A DNA stretch of 64,000 bases from Porites lobata (taxonomy: Eukaryota > Cnidaria > Anthozoa > Scleractinia > Poritidae), in the NCBI GenBank assembly GCA_942486035.1, contig CALNXK010000160.1, forward strand, positions 1-64,000, written 5' to 3'. The position numbers and the translations under genes were made by a program. The notes beneath the pieces were generated by a model, which saw only the letters and a list, made by a program, of their open reading frames with translations, had not been told where the DNA came from and ran no database searches. Position 1 is the first letter of the stretch. Each line of letters begins with the position of its first letter. Shown in pieces: positions 12,041 through 23,310 of this stretch.

Positions 12041-12367
12041 ATGGAAGAATCTCTAAAGCAGGTGAAAATGTCCACCGGCCATGAGGCAAACGTCGCTCCC
12101 GAAAAACGCAAGTTAGACAAGGCCAAGCGATTGCGAAAGTACCGTGAGTTATTCTGGCGAAAAGGTTCCAAAATGCTGCCTGAGTTTTTTCCGCTTGATG
12201 CAGAGCCAACCGTATTCAACAATCAGTCGGATAAAATCCTCCTGAGACTGGTAAACCAGTACACGTGCAGAGAGAAAGATGAACAGAGCGAGACTCAAAT
12301 AATCGCTGAATGGTGGATGGCGTACTTCGGATTTCAACCCCATGACTTTGCAAAGGGTCGAGTCTAA
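12041..12367 (+). CDS. Small FPEFF/SWLxFFG family protein (108 aa)
   Basis: Single-exon frame of 108 codons starting at the ATG at 12041. Its first 35 residues are basic and polar. Then comes ELFWRKGSKMLPEFFP at residues 36-51, the internal family block with an extended FWxKGS lead that only the gene at 15864-15544 shares. The C-terminal block is IIAEWWMAYFG (residues 87-97), followed by an 11-residue tail. The distance from Met1 to the FW block is exactly 35 residues in both this gene and its 15.8-kb partner, which supports both starts. The two genes point at each other about 3.2 kb apart, so they look like an inverted duplicate pair. No signal peptide or membrane segment; high charge suggests an intrinsically disordered nuclear or cytosolic protein. 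The family is unknown to me and its function is not established. Confidence 0.75.
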   Translation: MEESLKQVKMSTGHEANVAPEKRKLDKAKRLRKYRELFWRKGSKMLPEFFPLDAEPTVFNNQSDKILLRLVNQYTCREKDEQSETQIIAEWWMAYFGFQPHDFAKGRV

Positions 12368-14196
12368 AACTGTGCAAACAAGAAATATTTGAGAAGGACA
12401 TCGACCAAACAAAACGAGAGAGAAGAACTCTACACAAGCAGATTGCTGATTCGGTGCAACACATAGCACAAAAAAAAGCAGCACTAAAATCTCTACGAGC
12501 TTAAATTGTAAGAATGTAAGCGTCCAAACTAAGCATCCAATTTGCTGCCCGTTAAAGGTTCTATTGATTTCGTATAGATAGGTTCTTTGGATTATACCGA
12601 AAGAGAGAGATAAATATAGTTGAGCGTGATTTAAAGTTACCTAACAGCCAGAGGATCTGTTATTTATAAAATTGCACTCGAAAAGTTACAATGGCATCGA
12701 TATCAAAAAAATAAAGGGAATGCAAGATTTTTGTATTTTTAAATTTATATGTTGGGGTTTCATGATGTCTAATTATAATTAACCTAGGGTATAAAACTCA
12801 GTGTGACAAGTGAATAAAAATTAAGAATGTAATGAAAAAGGTGGATTTTAATGTCTTACCTTGAGATGGAGGGCCTTGTATTTAAACTAGATGATCTGCA
12901 CCGGCGAAGGATAGCGTGCGTTAACGGACAGAGCTTACCAGCAAGGAGGAGGGGTGAGTTTCTCGGTTACCCGTGCACCCCATAACGTTTATACTGCCAG
13001 GGTACAATTTTTCCCCATACCCCTTTCTTCGCTTTAGCTTCGGTAGATGGCAATCCGCCTCCCCTTCCCCCATCCCCCATCCAAATCAATTTTTCTCAAT
13101 TTACCAAGTCATAGTTCCGATCACTGTCACCGTAAAATCGCACACGACAGGGCTGTAAAGCCGTGTGGGTGTCAAAGACCGTAGGCGTTTCGCTTTCCTA
13201 CGTATAAGTGGAGTAAAATTCATCAACAAAGCAGTGAATTGGCCAAAACCTTGCTGGTATTTCTTAAAGAGGCTATATCCGGCAGAAGGATTTGTCTTTT
13301 AGGTCATGCAATTCTGTGCTGAAGTCATTACTTAGTGACTTTCACCCATACGCAAAATGCTTCTGTGAAACTACCAAGGGAGGACCAACAATAGTTAGTG
13401 TTTTGGTGATTTTTGCAGACATAGCATTAAAACTTGAAAAAGTTGGCCCAACTTTCCCCAGTTATAATCGATATCCATCCTTGGTAGCGTGAGAAGACAG
13501 CAAAATTTAAATGTATAACAAAACTAGATCGTTCTCTTTGGAATTCAATTGATGCAAAAAAAGAGAGCAAATAGCGTGACATCACATGACCCTTCTAAGT
13601 TTGTTCTGTTTCATGATAAGCAAGTGTCTTAAGATATAAGCCATATACAAAAAAATACGTGAATCGTGAAATCAGAAGTTTCCCAACTAAAATTCTCGTA
13701 AGTGTATTTCGATTTTCTCTTAGAACAGGTCCTCTTTTGTCAAAAGCTTAACAATATATTTTTTTAAGGCAAAATCACCAACATATGGCATTAACTGCGA
13801 AATGGGAGAAGTCTTCTAGCTCAAAAAGTTGCTAGACGTTCTAATGGTGCAGAACCACTGACTGCTGGAAACAGCGCCATCTTCACTTTTGTTCCCATGT
13901 AAGGTAATCCGACTGCCCACCCTCCCCTCCCCTAGGCCAATATTTTTCCTTAGTAAAAAGTAACTGTTAATGTTGGGTAGGTGGCAGTTTCCCAGAAACG
14001 TAAAATGATCCGGTAATCCCACTTGTTCTTATTTAGAGCACAGCTAAACAACAGCACAGGTATCAGATTATTCTGCCACCGGAATGAAAGCTGAAGACTG
14101 AGTTCGATGCGATTATTACTTACGACAGGATATGGTGTCTAACAAAGGCATCAAAAGAAAACCAATCACAACAAGATATTATGTGATATCAATATC
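12368..14196. other. Intergenic, no gene seen
   Basis: An AATAAA at about 12710 could be the polyadenylation signal of the gene ending at 12367. Pyrimidine-rich stretches occur around 13000-13090 and 13910-13935. No further gene. Confidence 0.45.
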
Positions 14197-14408
14197 AATA
14201 GCCCAGGTGCGATATAATAATTAAAAATTCTAACATGATTCCGAGGCTTTAGGGTAGAAATTGCAAATTTTTCACGACTTCATTGTCTCGCAATTCCCAA
14301 AAGAGACTTGAGCACAAAAAAAACCAAACCAAATATAGAAAAATGACCAGAAAGCTGAGAAAGCCTCTGACTCACGTTAGAATTTTCATATATCGAACGT
14401 GGGTTATT
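14197..14408. mobile_element. MITE family Y, copy 1
   Basis: Ends AATAGCCCAGGTGCGATATA and, inverted, AATAACCCACGTTCGATATA. The inner blocks AATTCTAACATGATTCCGAG and the central TTGCAAATTTTTCACGACTT are shared with 18642-18841 (there in the opposite orientation). No coding capacity. Confidence 0.8.
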
Positions 14409-15543
14409 ACTCGAACACCCGTGCTGTCAATAACGGCCCCCACAAACTACGAGGAAGAAGCTTTCAACAGTTGAAGATTACTTTCAATCAGTCAACTAAA
14501 TGTTAACTTCAAAAAAAAAAAGAAAAACTACTTTAAAAAACTGAGAACAATTGTCTTGTTTTCTGTGATCCTCGAAGAACTCATCAAACAACTAGAGCAC
14601 TACCGATGCATTGTCCGTGTTCTTTAATTTGTTATTTAATTTTTGGTTTCTTTCTTCTGACTGGTTTCAGTAGTATCCTTCAATCTATTATGGTTTAACA
14701 GTTGGCATATTCTAATAAGAACTCGTACACCTTGCAACTAGTGTACAAAACTAGCTCAGTTTCGCAATGTCTTCCTCATACATTTGTATTAAAAATCGAG
14801 GAAAAGCAAGAATTAATCAGCATGTATATTACTGAAGGCATAATCTGTCACTACTTTCAATTGAAATTTGTGCATTTATAGAGTCACTGAATTACAATTG
14901 TCAAATTTGGTAGCCTGAAATTTAAATCGTTGGAAATTTGCTCTGGTCTTTTCTGTTAACTTCAATACGCAACACTTTATGTAAACGAAAATATTTTTCT
15001 ATTGTCAGTTATCCATTTAGAAGAATTGGTGTTTTTCACAAATGATTAATACTGGAGCACGGAATGAGTGACATATTTTTGCTTTATTCTTTTCTTACAA
15101 TATTTTATTTCTTTGAAGTAAAGCGCGTGTTGTACAAACAAACGTAATACAAGCAAAATTTATGCCACGTCACAGTTAAATCAGAAATTTTCTGACTTTC
15201 AGGTTTTTTGAATTACATTTGTAAAGAACAGCGGGCAAACTAAGACTCATCTCTTGATCGTATTTCTAAAAAGTGTATTTAGTGCACGAGAAAAAGGCTT
15301 TAAGCATACTCCTATCAAATAAGCTATCTGTAATTTGTTGCCGCTTAAGTGTCAGTTTGAAGCTACAGAGAAGAAAAGTAGGGTTTCACAGTTTACTAAA
15401 ATTATAGACACTGACAGAAAACGAAAACTTTGGTTGTTTTAAATCTAAATGACTATTGGCTGCGAGACACAAGACAAATCTGAAAAAAAAGAGAAACGAG
15501 AGAGATTAAGAGAAAGAGAGAAGAAAAATAAAGTCTGCTTGCG
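14409..15543. other. Intergenic, no gene seen
   Basis: A/T-rich sequence without repeats or frames I can assign. A purine-rich stretch (GAGAAA)n-like lies at about 15482-15535. Confidence 0.5.
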
Positions 15544-15864
15544 TCACCGATCACATGTTTCTAGGCCAAAGTACATCATCCACGATTCAGCAATAGTTTG
15601 AGCTTCCCATTGTCCGTTTTCTTCTTTCTCCCACGAATACTGTTTAACAACACTTGTTCTTTTCACTGAGGGAGCTTTATAGTGATGGTTGCTTTTCCTC
15701 TTTTGCGTGTCAGGTGGGAAAAAGTCCGGAAGAATTCGGGAACCTTTTTGCCAAAACATCTCCCGACTTTTTCTCGATCGGTCGGCAATACTGAGCCTGC
15801 ATTTTTCACAAGAACTGTTCGTGGTCTTTCCAAAGAAGACGTTCTGTGGTGAAGAAATTTCCAT
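15544..15864 (-). CDS. Small FPEFF/SWLxFFG family protein (106 aa)
   Basis: Minus-strand single-exon frame. The frame extends 11 codons further upstream, but I place the start at the second Met (MEISSPQNVF, ATG at 15864) because this makes the spacing to the shared block identical to the partner at 12041. The block is EMFWQKGSRILPDFFP (residues 36-51) and the C-terminal block is TIAESWMMYFG, about 90-100, with a 6-residue tail. The linker is rich in Lys, His and Ser. A TATATAAA on the minus strand lies about 170 bp upstream. Conservation of both blocks against heavy divergence elsewhere indicates selection on the two motifs. Function unknown. Confidence 0.75.
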   Translation of the reverse strand: MEISSPQNVFFGKTTNSSCEKCRLSIADRSRKSREMFWQKGSRILPDFFPPDTQKRKSNHHYKAPSVKRTSVVKQYSWEKEENGQWEAQTIAESWMMYFGLETCDR

Positions 15865-16032
15865 GACGTTTCTCCCAGAAGAAATACCAGATAACACTGT
15901 TCCCTTGTATTTATTCTGTTAACCCGGATTTCCAACCAGCTGGTATTCTTGAAAATAAAGAACAATGCAAGTTTCACCCCTTGAGAAACTGCATGCAGCA
16001 GTTCTGCGGAGCATGGCGTGTTTTGATTTCAA

Positions 16033-16040
16033 TTTATATA
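16033..16040 (-). promoter_or_regulatory. TATA box upstream of the gene at 15864
   Basis: TATATAAA on the minus strand, about 170 bp upstream of the proposed ATG, in the position expected for a core promoter with a 5' untranslated region of some 140 nt. Motif match only. Confidence 0.35.
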
Positions 16041-18641
16041 AGATGAATTCGCTAATGTTTTCAGTAGCACAATATCATTGATTTAATCGGCCAACGCAAA
16101 ACCCCCAAAAGAGTAAAGACGTCAATTTTTCATTAGAATGCATACCCTGTTTGGTGTCGGCGCCTTTATGACGTAGTGACCTGAAGCACAAACAATCACG
16201 GTCACATTTCTACATTGTCGGAAACAGCACTTCAACATAAAACTTCTGCAGAGCTTATTAAAGCGCGCGGACAGGATTTGTCGTCGGAATTACGTAACTA
16301 TTTTTCCATGAAGAGAAACCTCCGCCTTGCCGATCTGCGAAACTAGCTATAGTACTCAATACTTTTATGACAGTTGAAAGATTTTCAAACAGAGCCACAC
16401 ATGTGAGAATCAAATTATAAGCCAGCCTTTCATCCTACACGCCATCATTAGCGTAAGGAAAATGTTCAGCATATCACGACAAACAAAACACATTTAGTGA
16501 GACAAAAAAAATTCAAATTATTTGTTATAAACAAGTTTAAAATCAGTTTCATATTCATGCGAGGAACTAAAATGCAAAACAAACGCAAAACAAAAAACCC
16601 GCCTTGCTCAACTTCAAAAAGATCACATTTTTTGCTCAGTGCAATACCAGCTAAGTCCTCTGCAATTTAGCTTGACTAATCAAAATAATTAAAGCCCTCC
16701 TTGATTTAATGTTGTTTTTAATCCCTACAAAGTGAAAATTTAGGAATAATACCTTATATGGCAATGATTCATAAACATTATACGTCTGCAAAAACAATAT
16801 CAACTGACTAGAACGTGACTAAAATTCTAAGTAATATTTATTTTATTGAGTTGCTGGGGATTTAACATCTGGATATCCTATACGCCAAAATTTTAATATA
16901 GAAAGTAAAGAAACCGGGCCACCTTAACAAAAAATAACATCGTATTTGAGGGGTAAATTTCACTCGAACTGCCCAACAAAGCATAATAGTAATAATAATT
17001 TTTTGATCAATGGCACAAGAAAACCAAAAAAAAGGCCGTGTTTTTACTGCTATTGCATAACTTTTTTTAAGCCTTTGAAATAACGAGCAAAAACTGCAAT
17101 AGTATATTATGTTTTTCGCTTTTTGAGTGGCAGTTGCTCGGCCACGTTTATTAATAAGAAATAAATTTTCCCGAATATTTCCGAGTTCAGCAATTATTTA
17201 GAGCATGTCTTCAATTTCGCAAAAAGGAAGGAAATTGATGAAATGTCTCATTGTCCGAAAAATTGAAGAGGGGAAAATTCTGTGTTTATTGGATAGTGGC
17301 GTTGACATCGTGTAATGAATCAAAATTTCAGGCTTATCTTTATGCCTGTTTCCAGATGTTTGTAAATGAAAAAGGAAAACACTTTTAGATCACTTCGATA
17401 ATTTATTTCAATGTTTGATCAAAAGAAGCATCTAACGATAGTTATAATCTTTTCACTCCAGGAGACCAACACAAGAACACGTGTTGTTACAACGTTTACG
17501 TGTGTGGACGAAAAATTCGGATGTGACCTTGTTTTCGTGAAAATTAAAAAAATGAAGAGTCCGTCCGTCTAAAGTCCATGAGACCTCGTGTTTTTTTTTT
17601 CTCATAAACGTTCACTTTTAACTAGGTTTGATCATGCTAGTGAAATCACCAGTTACGAAATCACGTCGTGTTTTTCACTGATTAAAAACCAGTGGGGAAT
17701 TTTTTTTGTTACGTCATAATTCAACGCGAGAAATAGATGCAAATATCAGGTACATCCAAGACCGACATCCTTATGTTACAAATAACGCGTTCACTAGTTG
17801 TTTCAGTAACAAATCTTATTTTAAAACAGAAGATTGGTTTGAGAAGGAGATAGATAGTTAAAAATATTCACCTTAATTCTTGCAGCCAAAGAGCTGCATC
17901 ACGATTAGGCCGGTTTACAAGTGGAAAAATTTATAAATTAGCATTTTTTTATACTATTTTAAAATTACAATTTCAAAACCATACGCAAATCTCCTATAAG
18001 AAACAAACGACTTCTACTTCTCAATTGCCTAACTACTATAGCCATGCATGACGACTCTTGCATCTTTCAGTTTTACATTCCGGACGGATAAAAGTTTAGA
18101 GCAATTTTCACTGTTCGCAGTCCTTACGGTCTGACCGTTTATAGGGTCAAAATCAAGCTCGTTCCTAGCAAAGCTAATCCTGAGTTCTTTGTATTTCCTT
18201 TCATGTGGCTGAAATCCGTCATCCCTCGCCAATGCCAGATCGATCGTCTACCACTTGCTGAATCCAGCTCTCTTGACCTTTACCTACCAACTCCGAAATT
18301 GTGATATAATCATGGAGTAACACATTTTTACATATCTGCCCCTTATGCATTCAGATCATTAATTATTTCAGTGGTTCAGGAAATATTTTACGACAATTTA
18401 AAAGAATTTGTATGGAAACCACTCGACCGTGACTGGGTGGCAAGAGTTGTTTTTCCCATACAATTCCTTCTAATTTTTGGCAACCGCTGCAATCGTAGCC
18501 TGTGTACAATTTACAGGTACCTAATTTTAATATGCTCTTTCAATTCCTTCTAACAAAACTTTCCAAAAGCGAACTGTTTTCGTGCTTACAGAAAGTTGCA
18601 GTGATCACGTGATCAACTATTGCAAAGGCCTATTTTAATAC
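16041..18641. other. Intergenic, no gene seen
   Basis: Long AT-rich stretch with many homopolymer runs. The 67-codon minus frame at 18232-18029 has no family resemblance. I see no repeat ends. Confidence 0.5.
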
Positions 18642-18841
18642 AATAGCCCACGTTCGATTTATTAAATTCTAACATGACTCCGAGGCTTTCTGGTCATTTT
18701 TATATAATACTATTGTGGGGTTTTCTTTGTACTCACGTCTCTTCTGGGAATTGCAAGACAACGGAGTCGTGAAAAATTTGCAATTTTCCCCCTAAACCTC
18801 GGATTCATATTAGAATTTTAATATATAGAGCGTGGGCTATT
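18642..18841. mobile_element. MITE family Y, copy 2
   Basis: Terminal inverted repeats AATAGCCCACGTTCGATTTA and, inverted, AATAGCCCACGCTCTATATA extend inward through AATTCTAACATGACTCCGAG on the left and its counterpart on the right. Same family as 14197-14408, inverted relative to it. Confidence 0.85.
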
Positions 18842-19151
18842 AAACCTGTGCAACGTTAATAATTAATCTATTCAGCACGATTGGGGCTTCGTTCACAATG
18901 CGCCAAATTAAATGAATTTTTGACGGCCTGAAAAATTTGACCGGAGGTTTTGCTCACACGGAAAAGTTCAACGTTTTTGCTCTGTTCACACGGGACTGAC
19001 AAAAAAGGTTTAATTCTTACTTTTGTCAGAATTTTTACCATCTGTACATGCGCAGAGCGTTCCTTCAGGAAATCCAAAATTGCGCCTTCCAGCTAAGCTA
19101 CCAGGCATCCATGCAACCGTGCCTTTACCGTGCAAAGATGTAGACGGTTTT

Positions 19152-20029
19152 GGTGTTTACATAGCCTGAATTTCATCCGATTGCTTCGAGTCGTTTTCTC
19201 CTCTCAGCAATGTCTGAATCGACCGGCCGTTTAATGCCGTCCACTGGCGTCATCACTACCCGAAAACCGGGTAGTGATTTTGATTGGTTGATTGTCTAAA
19301 CATTGGCATAATTATGCAGAATTATAAGAAATTTTAGCTGTATTGTCGCTTGATATTCAGCGGATCACATCCTGGTATGCTTGGATGGAGTTCAAACATT
19401 TTGATAATCTTTATCGTAAACAGCAAAATTGCCCTCGTCTTCGAAACTGAATTGCAAATGAAGAATCGTTGCTGAGAGTCGGTAGGTTTTTCATTTAGAG
19501 CCGCTTTGTGGTTTCGGCAGTGATTTTGTTTATGCGAGGTTTCTGAGACCAATGTTGTAATTCGACCCTCTAGCTATTTTCAAAGTCAAGTGTAATGATT
19601 CTGTTAGCTTTTCTTTCTTGTTTCCTTGTTTTCTTTTTTCTTCGTTAAAGACCAAATAGCTTCTTTTCAACTAAAGCAAATCGTTGTGAACTAATTGTTT
19701 CATGTGTGTATTTATTTCATTGCGTGATTGCGACCGAGTTTGATTATGGCGGAATTACAACCAGTTCGGAGTACTGCATGCAGTTGATAGTTTGAACCTT
19801 AAACATGAATTACGATTGAAAAAAGTAAAGCCATCTAGTATCATGCAGACATTTCCAAACTATATTTCTTGGTTTGCCACTTGAAAATCGTGTTTAACTT
19901 TTTGCACAAATTAAAAGCAGAGGAGTAGTGTCGTCGCTGGACGGCATTAACGGATGGTCGATTCAGACGTTACTGAGGGAGTAATGACGACTTGAAGTAA
20001 TCGGATGAAATTCAGGCAAGGTGTTTACA
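19152..20029. mobile_element. Non-autonomous DNA element with ~85-bp inverted repeats and 9-10-bp target duplication
   Basis: The element spans 19162-20019. Its ends (starting ATAGCCTGAATTTCATCCGA and, inverted, TTGCCTGAATTTCATCCGAT) remain complementary for about 85 bp, through the sequence ending TTAATGCCGTCCA. GGTGTTTACA is directly repeated at 19152-19161 and 20020-20029. The outermost GCCTG and the target-duplication length resemble the smaller MITEs at 10358, 20261 and 29263. No transposase frame inside. It sits within a larger repeat-like stretch, about 18880-20240. Confidence 0.8.
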
Positions 20030-20260
20030 CTGCGCCGGTCAAATTTGCCCTTCAAAAATTTAGACGATTATGGTTTACGCCGACGTGGTAAAAATTTTCG
20101 ACCGTACCGGCTAAAAATTTGACCTCGATTTTGGTGTTCAAATTATTTATTGCCTTGCAGGCGTCTAAATTTTCGTACGGTTAAGGTGGTTCCGTGAGAA
20201 CGGATCACCTGAAAGTGCGAATTTCAACCGGTTGAAAATTTGTCCGATGCCGTCTGAATG

Positions 20261-20411
20261 TAGCCTGCAAGCTAGCTCTCCGGGGCGCTCTGGCGGCCCT
20301 GGTGGGAAAAGGAAGGAAAGCTTGCAACTACGTCCCTGGACTAAGTTGAAAGCTCTCCTTCCTTTTCCCGCCCCGCCGCTAGAGCGCCCCGGAGAGCTTG
20401 CTCGCAGGCTA
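20261..20411. mobile_element. MITE with TAGCCTGC ends
   Basis: Ends TAGCCTGCAAGCTAGCTCTC and, inverted, TAGCCTGCGAGCAAGCTCTC; the inverted repeat continues through CCGGGGCGCTC and a GGGAAAAGGAAGG block, so almost the whole 151 bp can fold. Possible diverged 9-bp target duplication TCTGAATGT / TGTGAATTT (7 of 9) if the first T is counted as target. Same terminal family as 10358-10470. Confidence 0.75.
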
Positions 20412-20845
20412 TGTGAATTTAGCCTAAAAGTCCGAACGGAATAACTTTTTTTCAATGTAGTAATCTGGGTAATTACGCAAATCTCAAAGGCTTTCTAAAA
20501 TACCCTAGTTGGAGCGGAAGGCAGGTGAATTGTCTTCCGCTTTCGATGGGATTATATCAAAACAAGGTTTAGACAAATACGAGACCTTCAGCACGTCTTG
20601 AGCCAGGATAACTATGACTACAACTGACATAGTAAAACTAATAAATGATAAAAAAAAACTTCTACTTAACCTTCAAGAGCCTCAATCTTGTTTTGACACT
20701 TTTAACATCGATACTTATGTTACATATTTAAAATTACGTGTACATACATTACACGGCATTTCTTCTGCAACCCGATTGATACGGCCTGTTGTTCTGAAAG
20801 GCGTTTCATAAGAAACACCAGAAGGATATTTCACAGGAACAATTA
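20412..20845. other. Short intergenic stretch with one unassigned open frame
   Basis: A 65-codon frame begins with ATG at 20614 (MTTTDIVKLINDKKKLLLN...). It resembles nothing I know and shares no family block. The stretch lies 3' of the gene ending at 20846 on the other strand. Confidence 0.3.
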
Positions 20846-21256
20846 CTAACCAAAAAATTTCATCCATGCGGCAATCCCTAATTGTTTTTCTAACAGGTCT
20901 TGGTTTGCAAGTCTCATTCTACCACTTTGGCGGGGAACTCTCAGACCTTTGATGGATCTATGCCTGTCGATGCAAATCGTTTTCGCGGAATGTTTAGACA
21001 AGAAAAAGTCCGCAGTAGATAGCACTTGAGCAGAGCCCTTCCCAAGATTGTTGGACCTATTTTCACTCGTGTGAAATTTCGTGATAAATTCCACAACATC
21101 GTTTTGGATCGTGGAGTTATCCGTTTCTGTCTCATCTTCCACCTCAAAAATCGTAGGCAAGTGAGGAAAGTGGCGAAAGGAATTTCGCTGCTTGTAATGA
21201 TCCCTGTGTTCGCACGAGTTGTTATGAGAATCGCAGTTGTCTGCAAATCTACACAT
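20846..21256 (-). CDS. Small family protein with LPTIFE and AAWMKFFG blocks (136 aa)
   Basis: Minus-strand frame. I start it at MCRFADN (ATG at 21256), not the more upstream Met, because the neighbour at 23108 also starts MCR and the distance to the shared LPTIFE block is similar (block at residues 33-38 here, 27-32 there). An acidic run (EVEDETETD) follows. The usual internal FPEFF block is reduced to TADFF (residues 81-85), and the protein ends exactly in IAAWMKFFG. The rest is polar and basic with several Cys/His in the first 30 residues, but not in a zinc-finger spacing I recognise. It is the downstream member of a head-to-tail pair with 23108-22581. Function unknown. Confidence 0.7.
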   Translation of the reverse strand: MCRFADNCDSHNNSCEHRDHYKQRNSFRHFPHLPTIFEVEDETETDNSTIQNDVVEFITKFHTSENRSNNLGKGSAQVLSTADFFLSKHSAKTICIDRHRSIKGLRVPRQSGRMRLANQDLLEKQLGIAAWMKFFG

Positions 21257-22580
21257 TTTGAAAATGAAGGAAAGCTTCTGCCGACGTTGACCGCGCTGGC
21301 GTGTGGAGGAGCACATTAATGCGTAGCCCATATTTAAAGTTTTATTGACAAGCAACTTAAAATCTTACATAAATTTACAGTCAATCAAATAACTTGTCAA
21401 ACATGCCGACGAGATTGGGAATCTACTGGATCCCTATGTAAGGTACAGTTTTAATGCATAGATAACCACAAACTGACTTCGTCGACAAAAGTGCGGCTTT
21501 GATGGATACAGAAATATATATTGCTGTAGCATTTTCGGTTAGAATAAATTTTGCTATCTCATTCTTATTATTATTTTGAGGATCTGTCGGGATCAATCTA
21601 GGTCATTATTCAGCTTTACAATAAAGCGCGGCAAATTAGACTCTCCCCCTCTTTTTTAGCGTATATCATTACTTTGCATGCTTTGGACAACCTCCGGTTT
21701 CTACTTATATGTGTAGTAACCATGGTGGTCTAGGTTGGAATCATGTCTTAGCTCACGCAATGCAAGGAAATAAAATCAATTAACAATCTGAAGAAATGTG
21801 GGTAAAACAGATATTGCCTACTTCCGTAAAAGACCTGAAGGAGGCTATATTCATATGTCTGATAATTGGTTTTACATATTGAGCAGCGTGGTTAATTACA
21901 TTTTCTTCATTCCTCTATTGCACTGCGCAACTCTAATGCGCATCACCTTTCCAAGTTGACACGGCGGCCAGGGAAGGGGTAGAATAGACTCTTTCAAAAT
22001 TTTAGTAAAAGGGAAATTGAATTAGAAGCGTGGTACGATGAAAAGTTTACATGTGTCTAAGACGTCTTGTGGAAGTATTGTTCTTTATGAAAAGCAGCCT
22101 GTGTAAAGGGGCTGAAAAGACATCAAAGCAGTGAACATGAGGACGTTTTTTAGCTGGCTTTCTTTTTAAACAAGGAAAAAATTAAACACTGCGGATTCAA
22201 ATTGGCAATCTAAAGCGACTGACATTTTGAAGTTTAATAACATCACACATATATAAACAAATACAGGTAAAAACTTGTTAACTTTAGAAGTTTTGATATC
22301 ATAGCGTAATAGGCGTAAAACGTTTTCTTATGGTGTATTGGACAAGTCAAATTTCTCGTAGCGAGTAAGCCCAGACAAAATAGGAAAAGCAAACGAAGAG
22401 TTAGTGACGAGTACTTCAAAATGGATTAAAATGCCTAATATTTGCTTAGTCTATGCTTTCAAGTTCATGAATTGTCAATTGGTTATTCTAAATAAATGAT
22501 TATCACCGATTTACGAATACATAGGTGTGAGCTGGGGAGCTCATACCGCGAAAATGTAGCACTTAAGATCAAAGCATACG
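21257..22580. other. Spacer between two paralogues
   Basis: No additional frame with family motifs. No clear inverted repeats. It includes the upstream region of the gene at 21256. Confidence 0.5.
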
Positions 22581-23108
22581 CTATCCAAAAAACTCCAACC
22601 AAGCAGCAATTTCGCTGAAGCGATCAGATTGCATTCCCGTGGTATCAGAAATCTTAGATTGTTTCTTCCTAGCACTGTCAGGCAAACAACAGGTCTCTAG
22701 GCTCGACGTTGCCGTATTTTCTGGAAAAAATTCCGCATAGGGAGTCTTCAAGAAATATTTAAGTTCATCTTTAACTTGCTGAAACAGCGTTGCCTCTGCC
22801 GTTTCAATAACACCAGATTTTCCAAAGCAAATTTTGTACCGCATACTTTTTTCTTTTGCAGTTTTGTCTCTTTCGGCTGCTTTCTGCGGAGGCCGGTTGA
22901 TTTCTTTTTCCCCAAGTAGACGAGCAGCGTCTGTAGTATCTTGCTCAAGGTTCTCTTTAACAAGAGTCTCACCGGCATCAATCTCGGCTGTTGACATTTC
23001 ATTGTCTGTGGCCTCAAAAATTGTGGGCAATCGTCGCCAATAACTTAATGTAACAGAGCGACTTGGCGAGTAGTTTCTGTGGCTAAGTCCGTAAGGCCCA
23101 CGACACAT
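22581..23108 (-). CDS. Small family protein with LPTIFE, AEFFPE and AAWLEFFG blocks (175 aa)
   Basis: Minus-strand single-exon frame beginning MCRGPYGLSH. The three blocks are RRLPTIFEATDNE (residues 25-37), LKTPYAEFFPEN (about 120-131) and EIAAWLEFFG as the last ten residues before the stop. Between the first two is a long charged, probably disordered or helical stretch (Glu/Lys-rich, residues 40-118). It is a clear paralogue of 21256-20846, 1.3 kb away in the same orientation, so the two arose by tandem duplication. A TATATAA lies about 190 bp upstream on the same strand. The AEFFPEN block has an E-F-x-P core with a Leu six residues before the Glu, as PABP-binding PAM2 motifs do, but this is only a resemblance. 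Confidence 0.72.
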   Translation of the reverse strand: MCRGPYGLSHRNYSPSRSVTLSYWRRLPTIFEATDNEMSTAEIDAGETLVKENLEQDTTDAARLLGEKEINRPPQKAAERDKTAKEKSMRYKICFGKSGVIETAEATLFQQVKDELKYFLKTPYAEFFPENTATSSLETCCLPDSARKKQSKISDTTGMQSDRFSEIAAWLEFFG

Positions 23109-23290
23109 CTTAAATGTTTTCGTACTCAGTTAGTACTTATTTGATGCTCTGACGAGGTTGGGAATCTGGGCGAGTAATGTCTTAAGATAAAAGCTGTGCA
23201 AGCAACGGCGGAAGACACAAAAATAATGAATTGTCGAAACTGAAAATACTATGCCTTAAGTACCCATTTGAGCCACGCATCCAAGTGATT

Positions 23291-23310
23291 GCATTCATTA
23301 TATAGAAGGC
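23291..23310 (-). promoter_or_regulatory. TATA box with adjacent TGCAA, upstream of the gene at 23108
   Basis: The minus strand reads CCTTCTATATAATGAATGCAA-type sequence. A similar arrangement (CCTTTATAATGATGCAAATG) is found about 220 bp upstream of the paralogue at 44175. The common TATAATGA…TGCAA order in two otherwise unrelated upstream regions suggests a shared core promoter, though chance cannot be excluded. Confidence 0.35.
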
